NCBI RefSeq assembly: GCF_029633865.1
Contig: NC_079216.1
Span: 67,538,199 to 67,602,198 of the forward strand
Direction of reading: 5' to 3'
Origin: Lampris incognitus
Taxonomy: Eukaryota; Chordata; Actinopteri; Lampriformes; Lampridae
Length of the DNA stretch: 64,000 bases
Shown: positions 1-15,828 of the stretch, in pieces
Layout: each line of letters opens with the position of its first letter
Numbering within the stretch: position 1 is the stretch's first letter
Translations under genes and position numbers: made by a program
The notes under the pieces: model-generated
Seen by the model: the letters and a program-made list of their open reading frames with translations, nothing else
The model's database searches: none
Told to the model about the DNA's origin: nothing

Positions 1-3000
1 TCAACACAAACACGCAGCAATGTTAGTCTTTCATGAATAAGAATAACACGCGGCGTGCTGACGCCGCCGGGGCCGGTGTGCAGACATACTGACGGCTGGG
101 AAACCCTACCGAGGCTTTCCCTCTCCCCTAATCCCCTCTATTTTCCAGCCCTGGCCTGCCCGAGTCTTCTCATTCGGACACTGACCCTTGCGCCTCAGCA
201 CAAACCCCCCGTGAAATTCAGAGCGTGCATCTGGACTCGCAGCGCCCGGTCTCCCGTCTCCATCGGGCTGCAGCTGTTCAGGGAACAGGAGGAGCCCGAA
301 GTCGACACGAAATTCCAAAACGTGTTTTCAGATAACGGGAGTTCTTCTTTCGGCCGGTTCCCTCTTTCCCAGGGGTCGCCCCAGCGGATTTGATAGTTTC
401 CATCGGCACCCTGTGAGGGTCTTGTCAATCCGCATAATGATTTAGCAAAATGTTACGTCAGATGTCCTTGCTGACACAACACTAACCCTATGGACGGGGG
501 CCCCGGTGAAGCGCTGGATGCCATCCCAGGATTCACGGACTTGCACCCATGCCTGTCACCACTTTTAGACAAAAAAAATCAAATCAAATCAACAAAAAAA
601 AAAATTTTTTTTAAATTCAATTCAAAAAAAATTTCAGAAAAAGAAAAAGCGACGGTGCTGAATATACACGTCAACACCTGTTCAGTTGTAACCGATCCAT
701 TCTTGTCTGACTTGTAAAAGGAGAGGAAAAGCAGCTGGTTGTTAGGACGGTAAGGGAAATAACGCTGCAGCATATGTGCGGGTCTTGCGTGCAGCAGATA
801 TATTAACAGATTATACATGGCGTGAGGGAGGACAGAGACAGATGTGCATACATGAATGTCCTGCCTCAGTGAGACGGAGGGTCAGCGTGTTGGCCCTGAC
901 CACTGCTCGGCATTCATTACACTGACAAAACGCCACCTGAGAGCCCGAGAGACCGACCGCCGCTGCTCCCCGGACAGCTCAACACACACATGTAGCAACA
1001 ACACACCCCGGCAGAGCTGTCGCACTCGACACAAGACTGACTACACATGCTGAGAGAGGAGACGCGACGGTGAACATGCCTGCATAGCTTCTGCGCGAGG
1101 GAACGTTTTATTTTTAGGAGGAATGTTTAACTGAGCAACATTTGCTTATCCTGCAAAGAAATGCAACACAATAAACACAACGAACAGTGCATTTTCATTA
1201 ATGCGGCCGTTCACATATTGTGCATTAAGAGAGGGAGGGAGGCTTCCTTCCACCTGAGCCCAGCGGGGCCCGGGGATAACATGAAAATGGCACTTTGAGG
1301 ACAACTGTGCCATGGTCCCCTGGCCAGTAAATAACTTGAGAGTTAGTTGAACGGAGGGGAATTAGAGCCAGAGGAGTGTGTAATGGGGATGGATGGGAGG
1401 CCTGAGCCAGGGTCAAAGCTGCTTAGGGATCAATGCTGAGGTCCAGGTGTACAACCACGGGTCTATAGAAGAAAGAAAAGCTTTAGCGAGAGAACGAAAG
1501 AAAGGGGTAAGAGTCGGACAGTGGGAAGGGACGGCGAGAGAACGAAGCAAACGGGGAAAGAGGGCGAAAACACATTCGTTTCAATTATTACAGTTTAAGA
1601 CGCCATTAAGGTTGACGCTGCCTTTTAATTTGCAAAAGAGAGCAGCGGGAGGAAGACGAATGTTGTGAAAGGAGCCCAGTAATCACAACGGCGAGACGAG
1701 CCGCAGTCCCACCTCGCCTTCCTGACCTACAGCACAGGAGCGCCAAGGTTGGTCACGAGACCACGAATCGTTGTATTTCACGTAAAGAGCAACTCATAGA
1801 TGCACACTTAACATCAATGTGAATTAAGAGGAAAATTAAGGACCTCGAAAGGGAATTTGCTTGTTGAACGATAGCCTACCATTACAAATACAAGTGTCCC
1901 GTATTTACTGTGAAAGAAGAAGGCTGAAGATAGCCTTGACACTTGCATTAAAATGCTATTGATATGATTAAAATGCTAAGTGTGTCCAACCAGTTGGCAT
2001 AAGCACATTTCACGGGCAGGCCGCCGGAATGTCAACAGAGCGGGCGAGTAGTGGCGGTTACTATCGGCATATTGTTGATTATGGGAGTTGCATGTTTAAT
2101 ATCTAGTGCAGCTGCAGAGAGTAAGAACAAAGGTTATCTTAATATGCATTAAATAAGCACTTCCACAAACACAAATATGATTATTTTTTTTTTTACATTT
2201 TTCTCAACGTATTCGTTGAAAAATAATTGTGACGCTTGTTTTAGGAAATGGAAAATAAAACTGTGCTGAATCCATCAACAGGAAATTTAAACCTGGTTTG
2301 AATGTATCGGTAAGATCGTTTCACCGAGGCAAAAGAGGCACATTATGTACCCCAGTGTACAATACATGATAACATCAGCCACAACACATCGCCAAATACT
2401 GAGGTAGGTCTCATGTGCCCTCTTGTGGTGCAACCCGATCGAGACGTTTTTCCAGCCGCCCATCAAACTATTGTTCAATATTGTTTTAACCAAAAGCCAA
2501 CCAAGATAAATATATATATATATATATAAAGATATATGGTCCTAATTCATAATTGCCCGTAGTGTCTTTTTGTGTTATCAGACAGAAAGCAAGAGAAGGG
2601 TACCCCCTATGCTGACCAGTCTTACCAAGGAAAATTCTGATGTTGTTGCCTTTGCCTCACTCATTGCCCGTAGACGCATTCTGTTACAGTGGAAAAGCCC
2701 AAATCCACCTCCCACCTCCCCCAAATGTACCTCCTGGTTAAAGGATTTCATGTAATTTCTCCCATTAGAGAAGCTGAAATATTCTTTAAGAGGCTCAGCT
2801 GCTAAGTTCGACAAAAAATGGCAGCCTATTATCTCATATTCAAATTCTCCTACCTCTCTGGACCCCAACTGATTATCAATGAACCCATTCCTTGGGGTGG
2901 GCATCCCGAGCATCCTTTTTATTGCACTGACCTCCCAATTTTATTTTTTTCATTTTATCAACTCCCTGTATGTGTGTTTGTGTGTTTGTGTGTGTACACT

Positions 3001-3250
3001 TGTGTCTTATTTACTTATTCAGTTTTCTATGTGCATTATTTTTTTCTTCTTCCCTGTTTTCTTTAAGAATTTGGGATGGGTGGGGGGCTGGAACAAGGTG
3101 TTGTTGTAGTTCTCTGTTCTAACACACCAGACACCGGGGGGGGGGGGGGGGGGACTGTTGTGAAACACTGACCTGTTCTTTGTGTCTAACATGTACTATA
3201 CAACACTGGTTTCCAAGAAAAAAAAAAGAGGAAAGCAAGAGAAGAAGAAA
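1..3250. other. WWOX intron 4 part, no gene seen
   Basis: No coding exon, RNA gene or complete mobile element could be supported here. The open frames are short, have no recognisable motifs and lack convincing splice sites. Because WWOX exon 4 is at 8359-8528 on the minus strand and exon 5 was not found, this stretch is inferred to be WWOX intron. It contains AT-rich tracts (about 590-640 and 2180-2220), a short (TA)n at about 2510-2528 and a run of about 17 G near 3136-3154. Confidence 0.5.
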
Positions 3251-3251
3251 G

Positions 3252-3568
3252 CCACTTTATTTTGTCATTGTACAGGTTACAGCGAGTATGTTGTCTGCAT
3301 GTAACCATCCTATTGTACCGGAGCAGTGGGCAGCCACAGCACCCGGGGACCAACTCCAGTTCTTCTTTCCGTTGCCTTGCTCATGGGCACAGGCAGGAGT
3401 ACTAACCCTAACAGGCATGTCTTTTGGATGGTGGGAGGAAACCCACGCAGACACGGGGAGAACATGCAAACTCCACACAGAAAGGACCTGGGACGGCCTG
3501 GGGTTTGAACCCAGGACCTTCTTGCTGTGAGGCAACAGTGCTGACTACCGGGCCACCGTGCTGCCCCA
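3252..3568 (-). mobile_element. SINE type A, short-tail subtype
   Basis: On the minus strand it starts with a tRNA-like head containing GGTCCTGGGTTCAAACCC, a B-box-like motif. The shared body follows (GTGTGGAGTTTGCATGTTCT), then a tail running through ACTGGAGTTGGTCCCCGGG to AATAAAGTGG. Similar copies lie at 17618-17945, 19042-19375 and, partly, 39435-39608. It is a polymerase III type retroposon by head structure. The family name is not known to me. Confidence 0.7.
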
Positions 3569-3754
3569 GTAGTATAATCATTATACCACTAGATTTAATC
3601 ATGTTGTAAAATGTTTCCCTAACTGTGTATAGGTAGCCTAGGTGTATTTAGTTAAGCCTAAGTGTTTTATTATGAAGTATCAGACTTCCGAATAAAAGGC
3701 CTTTATAACGTTAGGATGAAACTTTTCATAAGGGACAACATAGGGGATTGTTTA

Positions 3755-4095
3755 TTTTTGCACTACATGGAATGTGACTCTGGTTTTGTGGCTCTCTCAG
3801 TGTACTTAACACAGACTAACAACACTACAACACAACAATCTTCACATATATACACAGGATGGACTTATACAGGTGAAATAAGAGGTGATAAGGTGCAATG
3901 GTGCAGAGAATATATCAGAGACGCTGAAATAGATGTTAGCGGGTTACTTACATCCATGCCTGAGGTAGATGGATATGACAGAGCGTACCAGTATACTATT
4001 CTAGTGTACTAATTCATTTGTGTGTGTTGCTTGAATGAAGTGTGACTGACAAACAAATGCTTTAGGTGTTTCAGGTTGGACCGTTAAATCAGAAC
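3755..4095 (+). repeat. dispersed repeat R300, copy 1 (uninterrupted)
   Basis: This stretch matches 14495-15772 closely once two SINE insertions there are ignored. Shared words include GTGGCTCTCTCAGTGTA, AACACTACAACACAACAATC and GAATGAAGTGTGACTGAC. It carries the unoccupied target AATAAGAGGTGAT at 3877-3889. The repeat ends near a CAAATAAATGCTT-type tail in copy 2. It may be the 3' part of a non-LTR element, but I cannot assign a family. A 116-codon open frame here is not preserved in copy 2. Confidence 0.65.
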
Positions 4096-4803
4096 GAGAG
4101 AGAAAAAAGCAGAGAGGACTTGAATGTGGATGTTCTGCTGTTGTGAGTGAGGTTCCTACAAATTAAAGGGTCATCGAGGTCGGTAAGGTATTTACAAAGT
4201 TCACAACCCCCTTTGCTCATTCAAGGTCCCAAGACTGCCATAAATCCAAATCCTATAGTGGCTTTTTTGCAGCCATCTCGTGAGATATACTGTACACACA
4301 GCAATTTCACTGCTCTGACATTCCCCGGGAAAAAGGATTTGAATATAAAGACAATTAACGATTTTATGTTTATTTGATTTCCCTCAAGATGCAGCTATCT
4401 ATCCTGAGCAACGCAGCAAGTCTGAATAAATGGCCGTTACTTGTGCTAATTTAAGCTAAAAGAAAAAGGAAATACATTTGTTTCCAGACCATTATATAGT
4501 GAGCCATGCATTTGCTGGGCACAAATGGACACCATTCATTACAGTTAACAATGACATCCAATTCAGCCGGGCTAATGAACTTCAATACAATCATGTTCAG
4601 AATTAAGGAATGATTTGTTGAGTCTACGTGTATCATTTTGGAGGCTAATGTTGATGAATGTCTGGCTTTAGAGGGATAAGATGAGGATTCTGCGGGCAGG
4701 GAACAAAAGAAACGGTCTTGTCAAGCGCCCTCTATACACAGCATGATCCCACATCACCACCTAGTGGTCTCATGATCAAAATGCACTTCATGGTGCCTGT
4801 CAA

Positions 4804-4885
4804 AGCTGAATCAGTTCATCTGGACACAACATTTATTGAGAGAAACGATTCATCACTCATCTAAGTGACCTCTTCAGTCTCAACT
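4804..4885 (-). mobile_element. Penelope-like terminal fragment
   Basis: Begins TGAATCAGTTCATCTGGACA and continues through a GAGAGAAACG-TTCATC block to CCTCTTCAGTCTCAACT. The same terminal sequence occurs at 8160-8230, 15778-15832, 15962-16025 and 17130-17205. It is cut at an ACT trinucleotide run, where another repeat begins. Confidence 0.6.
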
Positions 4886-5341
4886 ACTACTACTACTCGT
4901 CGCTGGTGTCTCTCGTGTCCGAGGATCCATTCCAAGAGATAGAAAAAAAACTCTTGGAGCCATTCGCTAAAGCCTTGATTAAAGTGGTGATCGGGTCGCG
5001 ACGCTGGTCCACACTGCTTGGCCTGGGAGGATCTAGCTCCATGGCAACACAAGAGTGAAGATGATGGGATCCGCCACAGGTTGCACCCAAGTGATGGTTG
5101 GATTGGGAGTCCGGACTGCCCACTTGTTAGGCACTTAGGAGCCAGGGATGTGTGGGATTTTTTTAACCACCAGTCCGTGGTCCCGTTAGGCTTTAGCCAG
5201 CTGAATGTTGCCCAGGTTACGCCAACTCCACAAGCGAAGTCCGGTCAATACCGTGAGGAGGGGCCTATCCGGGGTTTGTCATGCATGCAGGAATCGGTGG
5301 CCTGAACCTTTCAGCCTACATCACATGACGCTTCAGCGACC
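4886..5341 (-). mobile_element. unclassified retroposon 3' end with (TAG) tail
   Basis: This roughly 450-bp block is bounded on the left by (ACT)4 and on the right by the (CTA)n tail of the RTE-like LINE at 5384-7640. Read on the minus strand it has an open frame ending DTRDTSDE and then a TAG run. That layout suggests the 3' end of a second non-LTR element whose tail resembles the RTE tail. The protein was not recognised and the assignment is inference. Confidence 0.4.
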
Positions 5342-5342
5342 C

Positions 5343-7640
5343 AACTACTACTACTACTACTACTACTACCACTACTACTACTACTTTCGTGCTGTTCCCG
5401 TTAGGGGGCGCCACAGCGGATCATCTGTTTCCATCTCTTCCTGTCCTCTGCATCTTCCTCTGTCACACCAGCCACCTGCATGTCCTCCCTCACCACATCC
5501 ATAAACCTCCTCTTTGGCCTTCCTCTTCTCCTCTTCCCTGGCAGCTCCATATTCAGCATCCTTCTCCCAGTATACCCAGCATCTCTCCTCCACACATGTC
5601 CAAACCATCTCCATCTTGCCTCTCTTCCTTTGTCTCCAAACCGTCCAACCTGAGCTGTCCCTCTAATATACTCGTTCCTAATCCTGTCCTTCTTCATCAC
5701 TCCCAATGAAAATCTTATCATCTTCAACTCTGCCACCTCCACCTCCGCCTCCTGTCTTTTCATCAGTGCCACTGTCTCCAACCATACAACATAGCTGGTC
5801 TCACTACCATCTTGTAAACCATCCCTTTAACTCTTGCTGGTACCCTTCTGTCACAAATCACTCCTGACACTCTTCTCCACCCACTCCACCCTGCCTGCAC
5901 TCTCTTCTTCACCTCTCTTCTACACTCCCCGTTACTTTGGACAGTTGACTCCAAGTATTTAAACTCGTATGCCTTCATCACCTCCACTCCTTGCATCCTC
6001 ACCATTCCACCGTCCTCTCTCTCATTCACGCATAGGTATTCTGTCTTGCTCCTACTGACTTTCATTCCTCTTCTCTCCAGTGCATACCTCCACCTCTCCA
6101 GGCTCTCCTCAACCTGCACCCTACTCTTGCTACAGATCACAATGTCATCCGTGAACATCATCGTCCATGGAGACTCCTGCCTGATCTCATCCATCAACCT
6201 GTCCATCACCACTGCAAACAAGAAAGGGCTCAGAGCCGATCCTTGATGTAATCCCACCTCCACCTTGACCCCATCTGTCATTCCAACCACACACCTCACC
6301 ACTGTTACACTTCCCTCATACATATCCTGCACCACTCCTACATACTTCTCTGCAACTCCTGACTTCCTCATACAATACCACACCTCCTCTCTCGGCACTC
6401 TGTCATAAGCTTTCTCTAAATCTACAAAGACACAATGCAACTCCTTCTGGCCTTCTCTATACTTCTCCATCAACATTCTCACAGCAAACATCACATCTGT
6501 GGTGCTCTTTCGTGGCATGAAACCATACTGCTGCTGCTGATCATCACCTCTCCTCCTCTTAACCTAGCTTCTACTACTCTTTCCCAAATCTTCATGCTGT
6601 GGCTGATCAACTTTATACCTCTGTAGTTGCTACAGCTCTGCACATCACACTTGTTCTTGAAGATCGGTACCAGTATGCTTCTTCTCCACTCCTCAGGCAT
6701 CCTCTCACTTTCCAAGATTGTGTTAAACAATCTAGTTAAAAACTCCACTGCCATCTCTCCTAAACACCTCCATGCCTCCACAGGTATGTCATCAGGACCA
6801 ACTGCCTTTCCACTCTTCATCCTCTTCATAGCTGCCCTCACGTCCTTCTTGCTAATCCACTGCAGTCCCTGATTCACTATCCCCACACCATCCAACCTTC
6901 TCTCTCTCTCATTTTCTTCATTCATCAGCTGCTCAAAGTACTCCTTCCACCTTCTCAACACACTCTCCTCGCTTGTCAGCACATTTCCATCTCTATCCTT
7001 GATCGCCCTAACCTGCTGCATATCCTTCCCAGCTTGGTCTCTCTGTCTAGCCAATCGATACAAGTCCTTTTCTACTTCCTTAGTGTCTAACCTGTCATAC
7101 AACTCACCATACGCATTTTCCTTTGCCTTTGCCACCTCTCTCTTTGCTTTACGCTGCATCTCCTTGTACTCCTGTCTACTTTCTTCATCCCTCTGACTAT
7201 CTCACTTCTTCTTTGCTATCCTCTTCCTCTGTATACTTTGCTGTACTTCCTCATTCCACCACCAAGTTGCCTTGTCTTCCTTCCTCTGTCCTGATGACAC
7301 ACCAAGTACCTTCCTAGCTGTCTCCCTCACGACTTCTGCAGTGGTTGTCCAGCCATCCAGCAACTCTTCACTACCACCCAGTGCCTGTCTTAACTCCTGC
7401 CTGAACTCCACACAACAGTCTTTCTTCTTCAACTTCTACCATTTGATCTTTGGCTCTGCCTTCACTCTCTTCCTCTTCTTGGTCTCCAAAGACATCCTAC
7501 AGACCACCGTCTGATGCTGCCTAGTTACGTTCTCCCCTGTCACCACCTTGCAGTCTCCAATCCCTTTCAGATCGTGCCTCCTATATAAGATATAGTCCAC
7601 CTGTGTGCACTTTCCTCCACTCTTGTACATCACCCTGTGT
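5343..7640 (-). mobile_element. RTE-like LINE, longest copy, 5' truncated and decayed
   Basis: The minus strand encodes, in several frames, the end of an endonuclease domain (QVDYILYRRHDLKGIGDCKV, about 7433-7633), a linker, and a reverse transcriptase. Visible RT motifs are FVDLEKAYDRVPRE, LHQGSALSPFLF and FTDDIVIC. The usual FADD catalytic box therefore reads FTDD in this copy. The C-terminal part contains RRDAGYTGRRML. At least four frame changes break the protein. The 3' end runs into (TAG)n, seen as (CTA)n at 5343-5383. Related copies lie at 25671-25745, 36905-37480 and 58805-59817. The element sits in WWOX intron 4. Confidence 0.85.
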
Positions 7641-7654
7641 TCCTCCCTCTTCTT

Positions 7655-8260
7655 GAAATATGTATATATTCTTCAGTCTCAGCTGGCTGCAGGTATCCCC
7701 ACCCTTATAAACAATACAGTGGTATAACCACGAAAACAACGACCAGTTTCATATGTAAACAGACATGATCATCAACTAGAGTTTCAATGATCATCTGTAC
7801 TATTCACAGAGGATTTGGGAATGTTTGCAGTCACAACATTGTAAGATGGCAAAAGATGTACTATCAAGGATGTGCACAGGGAGGAATGCCGGTTTGAACG
7901 GGGAGTCAAAGAGGCAATCTATATGAAGAGGATACAACCATGTCTGAACCGGGGGGGGGGGGGGGGTTAAGAGTACAACTGTCGCCATCTTACAATGTTG
8001 TGATTGCAAACATTCCCAAATCCTCTGTGAATAGTAAACATAGCCATTGAAACTCTAGTTAACGGTCACGCCTATTTGCATATGAAACTGAGCATTGGTT
8101 TGGGTCGTTATGCCACTGTGTTGTTTATAAGGGTGCGGATACCTGCAGTCAGTTGAGACTGAAGAGGTCACTTGGATGAGTGATGAAACGTTTCTCTCAA
8201 TAAACGTTGTGTCCAGATGAACTGATTCAATTTTCTTGGGATTTTTTTACCTGGATTATT
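7655..8260 (+). mobile_element. Penelope-like inverted-repeat element with GIY-YIG remnant
   Basis: The left arm (about 7675-7850) and right arm (about 7985-8200) are inverted copies of one another. Both contain the TTGTTTATAAGGGTG block, the CACAGAGGATTTGGGAATGT block and TTACAATGTTGTGA. Between them lies about 100 bp reading on the plus strand as GVKEAIYMKRIQPCLNRGG, which matches the C-terminal end of the GIY-YIG nuclease of fish Penelope-like elements; the Glu in KEAIY is the expected catalytic residue of that family. A G run follows. The reverse transcriptase is absent. The outer right end is the shared GTGTCCAGATGAACTGATTC terminus. Confidence 0.65.
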
Positions 8261-8358
8261 GAGCATGCATAACAACATTATGCTACCTGAGAACTGCTAA
8301 CATTTCTATGTAGAACAATGATAAAATTGAATAGGTGATAAAATAGCATGAAACTCAC

Positions 8359-11576
<3,218 letters not shown>

Positions 11577-14500
11577 ATGCCCTCTGATTTCATATCCCTC
11601 CTTAGCTCGGATCTCGACCTTAATTCTCCCAAGTCCCTGTACTCCAAAGGTAAGCCTTCGCTTGCTGTGCGTCGCGATCGCGACACGAGCGCCTCTTTGT
11701 TCGGGTTCCGGCTGGAGAAAACGCCAATGTCACGTTAGCTGGCGTTAAGCTGCTAGCTAACGGTACCTAGCCGCTTCCCCCCGTACCGCCCGCCCGCCCG
11801 CTAGGCGGACGGTGTGGCTAGCCGAGCTAGCTAACCTTAGCCACATTTGGCTTGGCCACAGCCGCCGGGCTAGCTTAGGATGGGCGAGCTAGCCGGTAGC
11901 GGCTTGGGAGCTGCGGGGTAAATAGATCCCCACGTCACGGTCCTCGCAGGGGCATCTACTCCCCAGCTGAGAGGCTATGTGCGGTGGCTTACCCCGACGC
12001 CGTATCCGCCGCCGCCATACACAATGGCTCACTGGGCTTCCTCGTGGGAACCTGCGGCGCGGTGCTGGGGGCCAGCCAGAATGCCAGCATTTTGCCCGTT
12101 TTGTCGCTCCGTCGTGGGCACCTTTGCCAACTGACAGCCCCTAGTCACTTTCTGCTCGTTATCTTTTTCTGTTATTATTGAGTCTGCCTTCTGTTGGGCT
12201 CGTTTACAGTTTGCACGCTTAATGGGTGTGCGTTCAAGTTTGAGACCGCTAGTAACCCCCACGGGCACCACATTGGTAGTGCCATCGTAAACCATACACC
12301 CACCCAGCCAGCCACCCATCCGCCCAGCCTTACCGAGCATGCACACAATGCACACATTCATCTCGCTACAGTGCGCGCACATGTCTGCTCGAGTTCGTGG
12401 TAATACTCCGAAAAATGTCGATACATCAGTTAGCAGTTTGCTCAGATCACAGCAATACCTCTGTGGTGGTTAGCTAGGTGTAGTTAGTGGGTGGTGGTTC
12501 AGGCCTACTCATGGTCATTGCAGCAGTACTACTTGGTTCCCAATCTGTGCCACGATCACTTCATTATTCAGTAATACACAATATTATATTTATGCCTTTT
12601 GCCTGCCACATATTTTGTAAATGTGTGATCCCCAAATGCAGATATTTTGTTATTGAAACTGGTAGTCAGTGCTTGTATATAACATTATGTCATTGCTTGT
12701 TTATGAGCTGACCTCAAATATTGAGTAGCTCTCTTAATCGGTATCATGATTCTAAACGATTCGTGCATATTACATTTTGGCATTATTTCCCTTAGTGCCT
12801 TACTCAGATTTAGTGGACATTTTGAGTTTTTCTGTTGGTTAACCAAAAACAAATGCACGAAACACACACACACACAGTCTGATCAGTCAAGCTTTGACCT
12901 GCTGTCTAATCTGTTAGCTGAGTGCTCATGAGCTGACAGTAAGATATATGCACTGACCCTGCAATGCCCAGCTGAGCTCTTCATATGGGCCTATGGCAGC
13001 CTCCGCCATCAGTGTATGAATGTGTGTGTGTGTGTGTGTGTGAATGAGTGAATGTGAGGCATACACTGTAAAGCACTTTGAGTGGTCAGAAGACTAGAAA
13101 AGTGCTATATAGATGCAGTCCATTTACTATGCCACGTAATTGTTTATGCATATCTTAGTAATATTCATCCTTCTTGTGTGTAAAGCTTGATGGCAGAGTT
13201 GGCTATGATATATATATTTAACAAAATTAAATTTGTCATGAATTACCACATCTTTCCATTGTGTAGAGTTTTTGTCAGTAAGTGAATGGGTTGAGTCAAT
13301 GAACAGCAAATACAACAAAACTGAACCTGTGTGTAAATTCAGGCTAAGGTTGGGGTCCAGTCTAGTTTGTTTGAATCGGCATTAATCGTCTCATCTCAAT
13401 ACTGTTTATTGGTCAGTAGAGGTTGAAACTGGGTGTCAGTTTTACTAACAACACCATTGTGTTGTCGTTTCAGGGGAAACAGAGATGGCCAAAAATGGCA
13501 ATCTTTGCGGTTTGAATGCAATGAGTAGTTCTTTGTCTGTTCTCTGGCTTGAGTGTATCAAATGTTATCAGTCCTTGTTGGGCACTGAGATGCATTTTTG
13601 GCTTGCATATTTTTTTCATTTGAAACAAAAATATAGTCTGGTCAATTGTCTATTCATCTGTCATCCCATAGCCAGCTGCAAAGAATAAAATTGGACCGGT
13701 GGGCTTGCCACTTGGCAAAACTTTAAAGGCATGTGTAATGTGAGCAGGGCATAACTATGTGGTGAGGTAACTGAATTGTTCTATGTGTAGGCTAAAGTCA
13801 GTCAGTGTTTCTCAACTAATGGATTCCTGTCCATTGTTATTGAAAATAGCTTTGGACATGTGCCCATCAAAAAAAAAAGCCATCTGACTTATGTTATAGC
13901 AATAAGGCACCAACACTTGGCTCAAAAGAAAAGCATCATTATCCATTATTCCTTGGTTAACAGTTTGGATTGTAACTTTGTCACATATCCGTCATGACAA
14001 CAGAGGTCACTGTCTCCCCTTATGGCACCCTATCAGGTTTTCCTGTCCGTGTCCCCCATGGGATTTTTGTGTGCTGCACTGAATTGACAACATTTAACAA
14101 CCCAGTTAAAAATTGCTGTACCCTGATCATATTTGATAAATAGCGTCTTTTTCTTGAAAATGACTCCGTCTTCCATTTCCCTCACCTTATCCCTCCAAAC
14201 TGTATGTAGAGGGAACGACCATCCCTGAACCGGAGGGGGGGGGTAGCTAAAAGTACATCTGTCGCCATCTTCCAATGCTGTGATTACAAACATTCCCCAG
14301 TCCTCTGTGAAACGTACACATGGCCATTGAAACTCTAGTTCATGGTCACGCCTATTTGCATATGAAACCGATTGTTGTTTTTGATTGCTATGCCACTGTA
14401 TTGTTTGTAAGGGTGGGACACCTGCAGTCAGTTGAGACTGAAGAGGTCACTTAGATCAGAATCAGAATCATGTTAATTGGCCATGTGGGTTTGCACATAC

Positions 14501-14745
14501 ATGGAATATGGGCAGCAAGGCGGGGGCGGTACGGTGGCACAGTGGTTAGCGCGGTCGCCTCACAGTAAGAAGGTCCTGGGTTCGAGCCCCGGGGTAGTCC
14601 AACCTTGGTGGGTCGTCCCGGGTCGTCCTCTGTGTGGAGTTTGCATGTTCTCCCCGTGTCTGCGTGGGTTTCCTCCGGGGGCTCCGGTTTCCCCCCACAG
14701 TCCAAAGACATGGAGGTCAGGAGACTCGGCCGCACTAAATTGCCC

Positions 14746-14789
<44 letters not shown>

Positions 14790-15679
14790 GTGCGTGTGTG
14801 TGTGTTTTGACCCTGTGTGATGACATGGTGGCCTGTCCAGGGTGTCTCCCCGCCTGCTACCCAATGACTGCTGGGATAGGCTCCGGCATCCCCGTGACCC
14901 TGAGAGCAGGATAAGCGGTTGGGATAATGGATGGATGGATGGATGGATGGATGGATGGATGGATGGAAGGAAGGAATGTGACTGGTTTCGTGGCTCTCTC
15001 AGTGTAATTAACATAGAATAACAACACTACAACACAACAATCTTCAGATTTAAACACAAGGATTAATTTATACAGGCAGAATAGGAGGTGATGAGCATCC
15101 ATGTGGCGCAGCGGTCTGTTCCGTTGCCTACCAACACGGGGCTCAGTGGTTCGAATCCCCGTGTTACCTCCGGCTTGGTCGGGCGCCCCTACAGACACAA
15201 TAGGCCGTGTCTGTGGGTGGGAAGCCGGATGTGGCTGTGTGTCCTGGTCGCTGCACTAGTGCCTCCTCTGGTCAGTTGGGGTGCGTGTTTGGAGGGAAGG
15301 GGGAACTGGGGGAATAGTGTGATCCTCCCACGCCCTACATCCCCCAGGTGAAACTCCTCACTGTCAGGTGAAAAGAAGCGGCTGGTGACTCCACATGTAC
15401 GGGAGGAGGCATGTGGTAGTCTGCAGCCCTCCCCGGATCGGCAGAGAGGGTGGAGCAATGACTGGGATGGCTCGAAAGAGTGGGGTAATTGGCCAAGTAC
15501 AATTGGGGAGGGAAAAAAAGGCAGGGGGGGGGATAAATAAATAAGAGGTGATACGGTGCCGAGAATATAGCAGATGCTGAAGTAGATGTTAGCAGGTTAG
15601 TTACATGAGTGCCTGAGGTAGGTGGACATGACGGAGCGTACCAGTACCATTCTAGTGTACCAACTGTCGCCGACTTCAG

Positions 15680-15714
<35 letters not shown>

Positions 15715-15828
15715 AATGAAGTGTGACTGACAAATAAATGCTTGAGTTGTTTAAGGCTGGACCGAAATAGATAAACGATGAAACGTTTTCTCTCAGTAAA
15801 TGTTGTGTCCAGATGAACTTCTTCAACT

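Larger units (their letters stand above)
14456..15772 (+). repeat. dispersed repeat R300, copy 2, with two nested SINEs
   Basis: Same repeat as 3755-4095. It is split by a type A SINE (14523-14965) and a type B SINE (15093-15539). It in turn interrupts a Penelope-like end, so this is a three-level nest. The repeat's right part carries GCGTACCAGTA, CATTCTAGTGTACCAA and a (TG)n microsatellite at about 15678-15711. Confidence 0.65.

Noticed and set aside
1900-2170. AT-rich segment with several ATTAAA and ATGCATT words, considered as a conserved regulatory element in WWOX intron
   Set aside because: Nothing in a single sequence distinguishes it from ordinary AT-rich intron; only a cross-species alignment could support it.
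3662-4012. 116-codon open frame in R300 copy 1
   Set aside because: The frame is not kept in R300 copy 2, so it is not a conserved coding sequence.
14523-14610. Possible tRNA gene (A- and B-box-like words)
   Set aside because: The same head is repeated many times in front of a SINE body, and no clean cloverleaf with acceptor pairing is evident.
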